Below are positions 24,840 to 33,056 of a DNA stretch of 64,000 nucleotides, one piece after another. The stretch lies in the NCBI RefSeq assembly GCF_009858175.1, contig NZ_CP047393.1, positions 1,488,001 through 1,552,000 on the forward strand. Direction: 5' to 3'. Within the stretch, counting starts at the first letter, position 1, and the number at the start of each line of letters is the position of its first letter. The translations under genes were made by a program, and so were the position numbers. This stretch comes from Pontibacillus sp. HMF3514 (GTDB lineage: Bacteria; Bacillota; Bacilli; Bacillales; BH030062). The notes below the pieces were generated by a model. That model saw only the letters and a list, made by a program, of their open reading frames with translations, was not told the DNA's origin and made no database searches.

Positions 24840-24871
24840 TAAAAAAAGCAGCCTAGAACATAGACTGCTTA
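24840..24871 (-). terminator. Intrinsic terminator overlapping the DUF2512 gene stop
   Basis: AAGCAG-CTA / TAG-CTGCTT hairpin; the minus-strand exit has seven T followed by further T-rich sequence. Confidence 0.8.
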
Positions 24872-25369
24872 CTCATCAGGGTTATGTGTATCTTCTTTTT
24901 GTCCTTCTTTTTTTCCACCTTCATGAGGGAATAGCTCCTCAGATGCTTCAATTCGCAACTTTTGTGGGACAAGCGTTTGCCGTCTTTTATCATAGATATG
25001 AGAACCTAATTGAAGAACTTGGTTTTCCATATAAATGTGGAAGAACGTTTCAAAGGCTACAATGAAACCTGTTGCAGTTAAAGCTGCTGTGAAGGTTTGA
25101 GTTGGTATTCCATTAATAACATATCCAAATGTATAGAGAATACCAAAAGATAAAACGAGATCTGCAATTGAAGTGACGATAAGACCAAATCTTCTTAAAA
25201 TAAAGAGATCCCCTACAATATAAGTAACACCCAATAACACTACACTGATGAGCATTATATTGAATAGCGAAGCGTAAGTAATGAGCGCATAGATAGGTAA
25301 AATAGCAACAAGGAGAATAACCCATTTGATACCTAGTGCTTTTATGTGTTTCAGTTTCAACACCTCCAC
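24869..25369 (-). CDS. DUF2512 (YndM-like) membrane protein
   Basis: A 166-residue protein with four hydrophobic segments (about 15-110) and a basic, acidic-tailed C-terminus. The opening KHIKALGIKW and the VTYIVGDLFILRRFGLIVTSIADL block are typical of the DUF2512/YndM family of endospore formers. Function unknown. The start is uncertain: GTG 25369 gives the full frame, but GGAGGTG right after it suggests that a start a few codons later (for example TTG 25360) may be used. Confidence 0.75.
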   Translation of the reverse strand: MEVLKLKHIKALGIKWVILLVAILPIYALITYASLFNIMLISVVLLGVTYIVGDLFILRRFGLIVTSIADLVLSFGILYTFGYVINGIPTQTFTAALTATGFIVAFETFFHIYMENQVLQLGSHIYDKRRQTLVPQKLRIEASEELFPHEGGKKEGQKEDTHNPDE

Positions 25370-25590
25370 ACTTATTTTTTTCTTCTTCTTTTGAATTATT
25401 CACTTTAAAACGTCTTAATCAATTTCGTAATCATATGTTATAATTTACATAAATATGGAATTTTAAATGACGAGAATAAAAAAGAAAGAATTATTATTGC
25501 GATAAAGTTTCTGAATATTTTACAAATTATATCTAGAAGGTTAAATCATCAACAAACAGGGTATAGCAAAAAAAGGAGAGGTGATAGAAA

Positions 25591-26301
25591 GTGGCAATTC
25601 GTCAGTTAGAGGAAATCCGAATTCCTTCAAGAAATCTAGAAGAAACAAAATCATGGTATGAAGATCATTTACAGATCTCTGCAAACCAGCATGAAACAGA
25701 TGAAGTAAAGTTTTCATTTTCTAAAGGAGCTAAATTAGTATTTTATAAAAGTGAAGAAGAGCATACTTATCCATTTAGCCCGATCAATTTGAATGTGTAT
25801 GATCCCCAGAATTTACATAGAGACTTGTTCCTAAAAGGATGTAAACTTACAGATATTAATGACTTTTATGATATGTTATCTTACGAGGTTACAGACCCCA
25901 ACGAACTACAAATTGGTATCGTAGGTTGGGAAGATGGTCTTCAATCTGCATCGTTTATGCATTTAGGTGGATACTTTTTACCTGTTCAAAATTTAGAGCG
26001 TGCATATCAATGGTATAAGGACCATCTGGGAGCAATTGAATTGAACAGTTTTACATTTCCAACACCTATGTACGGAGAACTAAGAGCCATTACTTTAGAT
26101 CATTTGCAGATTACTCTTGTAGAGATTCCAACAGATCTGTTCACACAAATGAATCATCCATTCACATTAGGGTCTAATAATATTCAAGAGGACTATCAAA
26201 CATTAAAAAATGCTGGCATCGCAGTTGAAGAATGTGAAGATGGTGAGTCTTTCCATTTTACTGATGGAGAAGGACATAAGATACGCGTTCAATTCGTTTA
26301 A
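25591..26301 (+). CDS. Two-module VOC superfamily protein
   Basis: A 236-residue protein made of two glyoxalase-like modules (about 1-115 and 120-236). Each has the VxNLExAxxWYxDHL opening (RNLEETKSWYEDHL and QNLERAYQWYKDHL). Several usual metal-ligand positions are replaced, so it may bind ligands without metal-dependent catalysis. The GTG start follows AAGGAGAGG. A haloacid dehalogenase gene follows 66 bases after its stop and may be in the same transcript. Confidence 0.75.
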   Translation: MAIRQLEEIRIPSRNLEETKSWYEDHLQISANQHETDEVKFSFSKGAKLVFYKSEEEHTYPFSPINLNVYDPQNLHRDLFLKGCKLTDINDFYDMLSYEVTDPNELQIGIVGWEDGLQSASFMHLGGYFLPVQNLERAYQWYKDHLGAIELNSFTFPTPMYGELRAITLDHLQITLVEIPTDLFTQMNHPFTLGSNNIQEDYQTLKNAGIAVEECEDGESFHFTDGEGHKIRVQFV

Positions 26302-26367
26302 CATGTATGAAACAACTTAATTGTACAAAACCTAATTTCAGATGTGTCAAGAGGAGGCCCTATCTAC

Positions 26368-27030
26368 ATGAATGCAAAAGCTTTTGTGTTTGATGCTTAT
26401 GGAACATTGTTTGATGTTCATACAGTCATGGATAAGCTCAATGATATATTTCCTGATAAAGGAGAAGCTATCAGTCAGCAATGGAGAAGTAGACAAGTTC
26501 ATTACTTTTTTATCAGACAGCTAATAGAGGGTTACCAACCTTTTGATGATATAACGAGATGGGCTTTAGTCGATGCATTAAAAATCAATAAGGTTAATTA
26601 TTCCTTTGATCAAATTGAAGCATTAATGGAAGCATATTCTCACTTAAAACCATTTGATGAAGTAAATCATGTGCTTAACGATTTGAATCGTAATCAAAAA
26701 GAACTTGTGATCTTTTCAAATGGTACGATGGATATGCTTGAGCCTTTATTGGAAAACAACAACATGGAAGGTGAAATAGGCTTATTAAGCGCTGATCAAA
26801 TCCAAGTGTATAAACCAGACCCAAGAGCTTATCAATTTGCATCGGATCAAATTGGTTTAGAGCCTGAAGATGTTCTATTTATGTCCAGTAACCCATGGGA
26901 TATAACGGGTGCGAAAAGCTTTGGATTTCAGACAGTCTGGATCAATCGTGGAAAGAGTATTTGGCCTGAAATTGGTTTAGAACCTGACCACGAGTTTGAA
27001 GATCTAAATGGAATTTTAAAATGGAAATAA
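26368..27030 (+). CDS. Haloacid dehalogenase, type II-like HAD hydrolase
   Basis: A 220-residue HAD-superfamily hydrolase. Motif I is FDAYGTLFDVHTV (nucleophile Asp about 10), motif II is IFSNGTMDML, the motif III lysine is in YKPDPRAYQ, and motif IV is FMSSNPWDITGAKSFGFQTVWINR. This exact set defines (S)-2-haloacid dehalogenase-type enzymes, which replace the halogen of 2-haloacids by hydroxyl via an aspartyl ester; some relatives act on phosphates. ATG 26368 has AGAGGAGG about ten bases upstream, favoured over ATG 26344. Confidence 0.9.
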   Translation: MNAKAFVFDAYGTLFDVHTVMDKLNDIFPDKGEAISQQWRSRQVHYFFIRQLIEGYQPFDDITRWALVDALKINKVNYSFDQIEALMEAYSHLKPFDEVNHVLNDLNRNQKELVIFSNGTMDMLEPLLENNNMEGEIGLLSADQIQVYKPDPRAYQFASDQIGLEPEDVLFMSSNPWDITGAKSFGFQTVWINRGKSIWPEIGLEPDHEFEDLNGILKWK

Positions 27031-27099
27031 AGTAGACCTTCTTTCCTTCAGTTTACTTTTTATTGATGAATGGTACACTGAACGAAAGGAGGTTTTCTT

Positions 27100-27285
27100 A
27101 TGTCTTTTCTTATAAATGGACTATGGGCTCTTTTCCTTTTAGTGACGTTTGCTTACTTTGTCAATAAAGATGTAAGAAAAAAGAAGAAGAAGTGGGGAAA
27201 CGTACAACCACCCTTCGATCCAGAGGTTGAAAAAGAGAAGAATCGTCACGTTCCACCAATCCCAATGGATGGGGGATCACCATAA
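27100..27285 (+). CDS. Small membrane protein (61 residues)
   Basis: One N-terminal membrane helix (about 5-22) followed by a lysine-rich stretch and a proline-rich tail (VQPPFDPEVEKEKNRHVPP). GAAAGGAGG precedes the ATG and a terminator follows. I do not recognise the family; it is likely a membrane-bound accessory protein. Confidence 0.7.
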   Translation: MSFLINGLWALFLLVTFAYFVNKDVRKKKKKWGNVQPPFDPEVEKEKNRHVPPIPMDGGSP

Positions 27286-27294
27286 ACAACTTCC

Positions 27295-27320
27295 TAACAC
27301 TTATTTTTAAGTGTTTTTTC
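27295..27320 (+). terminator. Intrinsic terminator
   Basis: AACACTTA / TAAGTGTT stem followed by TTTTTC. Confidence 0.8.
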
Positions 27321-27412
27321 TTTTTGTATCATTAGAAGTTTAAGGGGATTCAGGTAGTGTTACTATAATAAGTATATCTTTGTGAAAGATTTGAGAAGAA
27401 AGGGGGAAGGTT

Positions 27413-28363
27413 ATGATACGATCACTTGCTTTAACAAAAGATAATCAACTACATAAAGATTTACCCTTGGAACGGCTGCTGGAAGATTCGATTGAATGGT
27501 TTTGGGTAGATTTTGCAGAACCAACACCTAGTGAAACCGAGAAGTTAGATACTGTGTTTAACTTTCACCCATTGGCGATTGAAGATTGTATTCACACGCT
27601 ACAAAGGCCGAAACTCGATTATTTTGATGATTACACATTTTTTGTGATACATGCATTAAATTCTAAAACATTAGGAAAAGAAGAAATTGATATGTTCAAT
27701 GGAGATGGTTATCTCGTTACATATCATAAACACACATCTCCTGAAATTGAACAAGTTTGGAATCGATTAAAACGTATGAATACGCCTTCTAAATGGGGAG
27801 AGTATCAAATTTTACATCAGATTTTAGATAAAGTCGTCGATAACTATTTCCCAATTGTTTATGCGATAGAAGATCACATAAATGATATCGAGGAAAATAC
27901 TAAACAATTATCTATGGAGCGCTTATTGGAGCAATTATTTGATACACGTGCTGACCTGTTAACCTTACGTCAAACGGTTCACCCAATGCGTGATCTATTA
28001 TATCGCATGTTAAGCTCTCATCATTTAGATGGGGTTCAAACTCGAAAAGAGTACTTTTCTGATATTCATGATCACCTTCTGAAAGTTGCGGAGTTAATTG
28101 AATCCAATAGAGAAATGACCCAGGATATAAGGGATAGTTATATGTCGTTAAATTCTCATGAAACGAATCGAACCATGCAGATTTTAACCGTTATCTCCAC
28201 AATATTCATGCCATTAACATTTATTGTAGGTGTGTATGGAATGAACTTTAAGTACATGCCTGAACTTGATGCAAGGTACGGATACTTTATCGTTTTAGGT
28301 TTTATGATTACTGTAGCTATTCTCATGTTTGTTTGGTTTAAACGAAAAGGATGGTTTGATTAA
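27413..28363 (+). CDS. corA: Magnesium/cobalt transporter CorA
   Basis: A 316-residue pentameric divalent-cation channel. The long cytoplasmic N-terminal domain is followed by two C-terminal membrane helices with the selectivity motif YGMNF at the pore mouth and a basic end (WFKRKGWFD). It imports Mg2+ down its gradient and closes when internal Mg2+ binds the cytoplasmic domain. A good GGGGGAAGG site precedes the start and a terminator follows, so it is monocistronic. Confidence 0.93.
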   Translation: MIRSLALTKDNQLHKDLPLERLLEDSIEWFWVDFAEPTPSETEKLDTVFNFHPLAIEDCIHTLQRPKLDYFDDYTFFVIHALNSKTLGKEEIDMFNGDGYLVTYHKHTSPEIEQVWNRLKRMNTPSKWGEYQILHQILDKVVDNYFPIVYAIEDHINDIEENTKQLSMERLLEQLFDTRADLLTLRQTVHPMRDLLYRMLSSHHLDGVQTRKEYFSDIHDHLLKVAELIESNREMTQDIRDSYMSLNSHETNRTMQILTVISTIFMPLTFIVGVYGMNFKYMPELDARYGYFIVLGFMITVAILMFVWFKRKGWFD

Positions 28364-28367
28364 CAAA

Positions 28368-28400
28368 GGGCTCAGAGTATTTTACTCTGAGCTTTTTTTA
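28368..28400 (+). terminator. Terminator of corA
   Basis: GCTCAGAGTA / TACTCTGAGC is a perfect 10-bp stem with a 3-base loop and seven T. Confidence 0.92.
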
Positions 28401-28418
28401 ATAATAAGCATTATTCCA

Positions 28419-28638
28419 TTAAAGCCCCCTTATGTGGAAGACTTGTTTTCGAGATAAGATGAGTATGGTTCCGTTGCTTTTATGGAGTGCGGCGGGCTGG
28501 GAAACGGGCTGCTTTCCCCGGACGAACGAGCGAGCCTCCTCATACGCTACGCTTCTTGCGGGGTCTCGCTCGCCCGTTATTCCGGAGGAGTCAGCCCGTT
28601 TCCCAGCCCACCTTAGCCGAATGGAGATTAACGGAACC
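28419..28638 (+). repeat. Palindromic repeat family A, copy 1
   Basis: The core 28467-28638 (172 bp) is bounded by GGTTCCGTT and AACGGAACC and folds into one long interrupted hairpin: GGGCTGGGAAACGGGCTG pairs with CAGCCCGTTTCCCAGCCC, and an inner GAGCGAGCCTCCTC...GAGACCCCGCA-type core follows. About 48 bases to the left (from 28419) are also shared with copy 3. It lies in the gap downstream of corA. Short ORFs on both strands are by-products of the palindrome. Confidence 0.85.
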
Positions 28639-28757
28639 GCCTTAGTTTTGGGATGAGGTGTTCTGATTCCAGGTAGTATAACACTATCATGACAAGGCTC
28701 TGAACAACTTCTCTGAATATGATTTCCAACCAACATGAGGTGGGATAGCCAAATTAT

Positions 28758-28920
28758 GGTCCGTTAGTTTCCATAATCGCGTGGAGGGAAGGAAACGGCA
28801 AACTGTCGTGGTAGCAAAGGCAAGACGAGACCCCGCAGGAACGAGGAGGCTCGGCTTGTCTTCCACAACAGGCTTGCCGTTTCACTGACCGCAACAAATT
28901 ACTCAACAGCAACGGACTCC
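28758..28920 (+). repeat. Palindromic repeat family B, copy 1
   Basis: This 163-bp element starts GGTCCGTTAG and ends AACGGACTCC. It contains GGAAACGGCAAACTG matched by GCTTGCCGTTTC, and a core GACGAGACCCCGCAGG...GAGGAGGCTC that is the reverse complement of the family A core. It lies 119 bp from family A copy 1. Confidence 0.8.
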
Positions 28921-28922
28921 TC

Positions 28923-29167
28923 TCAGTTTCAAGTCTTCAACAATCCTGCCAAATAGCTGAATAACTCCTCTCCGCATTTCATTATAAACTTACAGAATCA
29001 AAGTGTTTTTTTAATGGGCTTAGATTCAAATACGTCTCAAGACCGAAAGAATATCAATCTCCTTACCGTTATCGCAGCATTCGTATGAAGGTATGATAAG
29101 AGTAAGATAAGAAAACAACCGATCTTGTTAAAGAATTTGCGAATGACTTGAATAAGGAGTGAGTTCA
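28923..29167 (+). other. Intergenic stretch without a recognised gene
   Basis: About 245 bases between a repeat and a tiny ORF. I find no conserved reading frame, terminator or clear promoter here. Confidence 0.4.
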
Positions 29168-29227
29168 ATGATATTGACAGAAAATGAAATCCGTGACCTC
29201 ATTGATCAAAGAAAGCCAAAAAAATAG
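29168..29227 (+). CDS. Tiny ORF (19 residues)
   Basis: Encodes MILTENEIRDLIDQRKPKK. AAGGAGTGAG lies just upstream at good spacing, and a terminator follows 30 bases later. The amphipathic, basic-tailed sequence is plausible for a small functional peptide, but no family is recognised. Confidence 0.4.
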   Translation: MILTENEIRDLIDQRKPKK

Positions 29228-29254
29228 TTTCCCCTAATCATTTTATATAAATGA

Positions 29255-29289
29255 GAAAACCCGCCTTTCCTATAAAGGCGGGTTTTTTT
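29255..29289. terminator. Bidirectional terminator
   Basis: AACCCGCCTTT / AAAGGCGGGTT is an 11-bp stem with a 5-base loop and T-runs in both directions, between convergent tiny genes. Confidence 0.9.
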
Positions 29290-29442
29290 CTAATGATCTT
29301 TACCATCATTCTTTTTAGTTTTTGTACGTTCATTAAGGCTCCAATAGTATATTTTAGGAATGCGCATGTAAAACCAGTGCTCATAAATAAGGGAAGTGGA
29401 TATAAAAGAAAGGAGTTTCCAATCAATAAGTTTGATGTCCAT
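29290..29442 (-). CDS. Hypothetical small protein (50 residues)
   Basis: The protein starts MDIKLIDWKLLSFISTSLIY, has aromatic residues in the middle and a lysine-rich end. AAAGGAG is eight bases before ATG 29442, better support than the longer frame from 29475. A strong terminator follows the stop directly. I do not recognise the family. Confidence 0.5.
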   Translation of the reverse strand: MDIKLIDWKLLSFISTSLIYEHWFYMRIPKIYYWSLNERTKTKKNDGKDH

Positions 29443-29574
29443 GGATGATGCTCCTTTACAAAGAAGTATGTTCATTCCAATATACGCTTTTATCAGGTTG
29501 TCTCATGTGTTCATGTTTTTGAGCTGAACACCATATATTAGTCATAGGACAAGTAGAAATGAGGGAAGGATGTT

Positions 29575-30141
29575 ATGAGTTTAATATTTTACGGTACCAT
29601 AATGCTCATCTTCACAATGATGTTTTTTATCATATTTCTACATCATTCAAGAAAAATATTACCGCTCTATACACGTACAGTAGTCATGGTGGTTACGATG
29701 ATAGGGAGCTTTTATACTGGAATGGTATGGGAAGTTTTATTTTCATCTTTATTGTTTTCTATGATAATTGGGGTTTTGACAGGGGCCATACTTATTATTC
29801 TCATGCTACCTTTAGATTTGGAACACCTTTTACATGGATTCATGCAAGCATTAATGGGAGGGATGATGGGGGGCATGCTTAGTGGCATGGTTATAACGAA
29901 TGAATGGGAATTGATGTTGAAAATTTTCTCTCTTTTGGTTTTTTCAATAATGTCCCTAACTATATATATTTGCGCACGTGATCACCCATTAGTAAATTGG
30001 TTTCGTAACCCCATATATATGGCGATTACGATGATGATTGTTGGACTGTTTGTATATCAAATTGAAATTTCGCCTTCTCAACATCATTCCCCACATCTGC
30101 ATGAAGCTTTGGGATATTTATTAGAAACGGACCTTTCCTAA
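29575..30141 (+). CDS. Hypothetical multi-spanning membrane protein
   Basis: A 188-residue protein with about six hydrophobic segments, a methionine/glycine-rich loop (MQALMGGMMGGMLSGM) and a histidine-rich tail (SPSQHHSPHLHE). Met- and His-rich segments suggest metal contact, for instance copper, but this is inference. GGAAGG precedes the ATG. A small exported protein gene follows 60 bases downstream and may be co-transcribed. Confidence 0.65.
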   Translation: MSLIFYGTIMLIFTMMFFIIFLHHSRKILPLYTRTVVMVVTMIGSFYTGMVWEVLFSSLLFSMIIGVLTGAILIILMLPLDLEHLLHGFMQALMGGMMGGMLSGMVITNEWELMLKIFSLLVFSIMSLTIYICARDHPLVNWFRNPIYMAITMMIVGLFVYQIEISPSQHHSPHLHEALGYLLETDLS

Positions 30142-30201
30142 AATAGGAAAAGTTGTTAAAGTAAAAGAAAGAATTCGAACTTCGTTAGGGAGAGGGTTAT
30201 A

Positions 30202-30417
30202 TTGTATCGAAGGCGTATCCGTAACCTGGTTCATTGGAAAATTATGATTCTATTAACTATCGTCATTTGGATTGGAATATCGAAGGTTGCTGCATCTTCT
30301 GATCCATCAGAGGTAGAGGAGCATAAAAAAGATTCACCTTTACAAGTTGTTGGGGAAGGTACCCCTATAAACTTGATTTATGAAGGTGGAGACCCTAAGT
30401 TCGTTAACTCACCTTAA
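30202..30417 (+). CDS. Small exported or membrane-anchored protein (71 residues)
   Basis: A basic start (MYRRRIRNLVHWK), one hydrophobic segment (about 14-30) ending in AAS, and a short acidic hydrophilic tail indicate a signal peptide or anchor. TTG is the start codon, with GGGAGAGGG upstream. Follows the Met/His-rich membrane protein gene; both end at the terminator at 30421. Function unknown. Confidence 0.5.
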   Translation: MYRRRIRNLVHWKIMILLTIVIWIGISKVAASSDPSEVEEHKKDSPLQVVGEGTPINLIYEGGDPKFVNSP

Positions 30418-30420
30418 TGC

Positions 30421-30488
30421 GAAGCCTAATAAAAGTCCTTCCCAATTTAATGCCATTGGAAAGGACTTTTATTAGGCTTCTTCTTTTT
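30421..30488. terminator. Long bidirectional terminator
   Basis: GAAGCCTAATAAAAGTCCTT pairs perfectly over 20 bp with its complement near 30459-30480, with CCAAT/ATTGG inside. The right arm overlaps the last codons of the DedA gene. Confidence 0.88.
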
Positions 30489-31122
30489 GGTTATAATTCA
30501 ACTGTTGCTGAGATATTTTCTTTTTCGTCTTTTTAATACCTGTATCACAAGATTGGTCTTTAGATTTCTTAAATTGTTTAAGAGCAAAGTAAGCTATAAC
30601 GATAATTCCAATACCGATAAAAATATATTGTTGAACACTAGAAAATAGGTTTTTCATAGATTCAAGATTCCCCATTCCACCTAATATGAGCATCACATAA
30701 ATCCATGGGGTCATACCAAGATACGTAATCGCTCCAAATCGTATAGGCTTAACTTTACTGATACCAGAAAAGTAAGAAATATAATTTCCTAGTCCTAATG
30801 GTCTTGAAATAGCTATCGTCCATTCTCCGCATCGGTTAAACCAACGTTCAGACTTGTCTAGTTTTTCTGGTTTAATCCATTTCTTCATTTTTCCTTCGAG
30901 CTTATAGCCAATAAAATATGGTATATAGCTAGCTGCTGTATAAACAGCTCCAGCTAATAAGGCCACCCACAGCAATTTGAATGCTGAGGCATCCATAATA
31001 TAACCGTACGTTAAAACGACAATCGTACCCGGGAATGGGAGTGAGGAAGCTTCGAGAGCAAGACTAAGTAATAAACCATAAATACCTATCTCTTTAATGA
31101 AATTTATTATAAATTCGAGCAT
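30472..31122 (-). CDS. DedA family membrane protein
   Basis: A 216-residue member of the DedA/VTT (SNARE-associated) family. Key positions are the acidic residue in LEASSLPFPGTIVV, the glycine-rich GYKLEGKMKKW loop, and the arginine motif in WTIAISRPLGLGNYISYFSG. DedA proteins translocate lipid carriers such as undecaprenyl phosphate or phospholipids across the membrane, coupled to ion gradients. The C-terminal tail is lysine-rich. ATG 31122 has AAAGGGG upstream, favoured over ATG 31149. Confidence 0.88.
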   Translation of the reverse strand: MLEFIINFIKEIGIYGLLLSLALEASSLPFPGTIVVLTYGYIMDASAFKLLWVALLAGAVYTAASYIPYFIGYKLEGKMKKWIKPEKLDKSERWFNRCGEWTIAISRPLGLGNYISYFSGISKVKPIRFGAITYLGMTPWIYVMLILGGMGNLESMKNLFSSVQQYIFIGIGIIVIAYFALKQFKKSKDQSCDTGIKKTKKKISQQQLNYNQKEEA

Positions 31123-31290
31123 TGTGTGCCCCTTTCTACTAGAGTCCAACTGTTCTTCTATACGTTGTATACCCTCAAATATTATTGTATAAAAGTGTTC
31201 CCATACATTCCCTCTTAGTCTTTCAAAGTGACAGTTGTTCTTTAATCTGATATGATTCTTTCGAGTATCGAATGAATGGAGGCCTGCTCT

Positions 31291-32661
31291 ATGTCAGACG
31301 GGCAAGAGATAGATAAAGAGATTGAGATTCCTAATTCTAGAGGATTGCTTTTTGCATTATGTGCAGTTTTAATGTTTTCAGTTATGAATGGAACGATGTT
31401 TAATATTGCAGTACCTGATATTGCTAAAACCTATGACTTACTTCCATCAGAAGTAAGTTGGGTGATGACCGGATATATTATGGTGTATGCAGTAGGAGCA
31501 TTAATGTATGGAAAGTTAGCAGACTTTTACCCATATAAAACGTTAATAACGATTGGACTAACGATTTTTTCAGTAGGTTCAATCGTAGGTTTCTTTTCTG
31601 TAAATTATGGAATGGTCCTTGTCGCTAGAATCATTCAAGCAATGGGTGGTTCTATGATTCCTGCGCTTGTATTTTTAGCACCGATTCGTTATTTTCCAAA
31701 AGAAAGAGGAAAAGTGCTAGGAATTGTATCTTCTGTAATGGCATTTGCATCAGGAATTGGTCCTATTGCAGGTGGATTTATAGCAGGCACCTTAACATGG
31801 AGGTATCTATTTTTAACATCTGCATTAATCATTATTACACTTCCCCTACTTCGTAAAAACTTACCTGAGGAGAGTACCAATAAAGGGTACGTAGATTATT
31901 TGGGGGCGGCTGTGATTGGTGGATTTATAGCCTCTTTACTTTTAGGTATTACATTAGGGAATGTTTGGGTTCTTTGTGTATCAGCCATGTTCTTTATTTT
32001 GTTCATACTAAGAACACGTTCGATTGAGAAGCCTTTTATCCCACCGCATTTATTTAAAAATATCAAATATCGAACAACAATCATTACGAGCTTTTTTACA
32101 ATAACTTGTTTATTCGGAATGATGTTTCTGTTACCGATCATGTTACGGGATGTGTACGGTCTTTCCACGATGAGCATTGGTTTTGTGTTGTTTCCAGGTG
32201 CAATGAGTGCTGCGCTTGTTGGACAGAAGGGTGGAACTCTTGTTGACTTAAAAGGGGCAAAATTTGTTTTGTATGGTGCAATGTTATTACTAGGAACAGG
32301 TTTTCTTGCAGTTTCATCTGTTTCTGGTTTGGCCGTATGGTTGTTAAGTGGTATGGTTATCATTTCATATATGAGTTTTCCTCTTGTGCAAGCATCCTCA
32401 GCTGAACTGCTTTCTAGTCTACTTTCAAAAAATGAAACCGGGGTAGGCATGGGAGTATTTAATCTGATGAATTTTGTCTCAGGGGCTATTAGCGCTACCA
32501 TTATTGGAAAAGTATTAGATTTATTTGATCCCAGCTTTTCGATCAACCCCATAGCGATGGGGGGAGCTTCTTCTATTTACAGTAACATCTTTTTAGCTTT
32601 TAGCATGATTATCTTGATAGGCTATCTTCAATTCCGGTTCTTTTTCCATAAAGAAGGATAA
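31291..32661 (+). CDS. MFS drug:H+ antiporter, 14-segment Tet(K/L)-like
   Basis: A 456-residue transporter with 14 predicted membrane helices. The motifs FNIAVPDIAKTYDLLPSEVSWVMTGYIM, GKLADFYPYKTLI and GPIAGGFIAGTLTWRYLF correspond to motifs D1, A and C of the DHA2/Tet(L) group of exporters. These expel tetracyclines, quaternary amines or, in Tet(L), also Na+ or K+ for protons. Actual substrate is unknown. The ATG at 31291 is chosen because GGAGG (31280-31284) lies just upstream and inside the longer frame from 31276. Confidence 0.85.
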   Translation: MSDGQEIDKEIEIPNSRGLLFALCAVLMFSVMNGTMFNIAVPDIAKTYDLLPSEVSWVMTGYIMVYAVGALMYGKLADFYPYKTLITIGLTIFSVGSIVGFFSVNYGMVLVARIIQAMGGSMIPALVFLAPIRYFPKERGKVLGIVSSVMAFASGIGPIAGGFIAGTLTWRYLFLTSALIIITLPLLRKNLPEESTNKGYVDYLGAAVIGGFIASLLLGITLGNVWVLCVSAMFFILFILRTRSIEKPFIPPHLFKNIKYRTTIITSFFTITCLFGMMFLLPIMLRDVYGLSTMSIGFVLFPGAMSAALVGQKGGTLVDLKGAKFVLYGAMLLLGTGFLAVSSVSGLAVWLLSGMVIISYMSFPLVQASSAELLSSLLSKNETGVGMGVFNLMNFVSGAISATIIGKVLDLFDPSFSINPIAMGGASSIYSNIFLAFSMIILIGYLQFRFFFHKEG

Positions 32662-32730
32662 GAAAACCATCTGAATGGTGAGCTGTAAATAGAGCGTCTG
32701 CACTTATACTTCTTTCTTAAGTGCAAAAAG

Positions 32731-32766
32731 AACAAACCCTTACTCGTAATGAGTAAGGGTTTGTCG
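32731..32766 (-). terminator. Terminator of the small membrane protein gene
   Basis: ACAAACCCTTACTC / GAGTAAGGGTTTGT is a perfect 14-bp stem; the T-rich exit (TTCTTTTT) is on the minus strand. Confidence 0.8.
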
Positions 32767-32830
32767 GGAAAAGATGGAGAAAAGGATGATTGTGTATGAT
32801 AAACTCCTTCACAGGAGATATCAGCTTTAA

Positions 32831-32992
32831 TTAGCCGCCTAATAATGGACCGACGACATATTGAATTAAAAACCATAGAATACCAAAGAAGATAATCAGG
32901 TAGGTAATATACTTAATGGCAGCAACGCCAACTTTACTTGAATCTGATTTCTTCTCTTTGCGTTCAATCTCAACATCGCGTTCGTGAGTCAT
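32831..32992 (-). CDS. Small single-helix membrane protein (53 residues)
   Basis: A very charged N-terminus (MTHERDVEIERKEKKSDSSK) precedes one hydrophobic helix and the end VVGPLLGG. AAAGGA is nine bases before the ATG, and a terminator lies about 65 bases after the stop. Function unknown; the topology resembles small stress-associated membrane peptides. Confidence 0.6.
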   Translation of the reverse strand: MTHERDVEIERKEKKSDSSKVGVAAIKYITYLIIFFGILWFLIQYVVGPLLGG

Positions 32993-33056
32993 GAACGATC
33001 ATTCCTTTCTTTAAATGTTTTACTCTCATGTAGGAAAGTCCCATATGGGTAAACAC

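Noticed and set aside
28419-28736. Open reading frames of 74 and 105 codons on both strands across repeat A copy 1
   Set aside because: They lie inside a long palindrome repeated elsewhere; similar ORFs appear and vanish between copies, no ribosome sites support them, and the encoded sequences look like no protein family.
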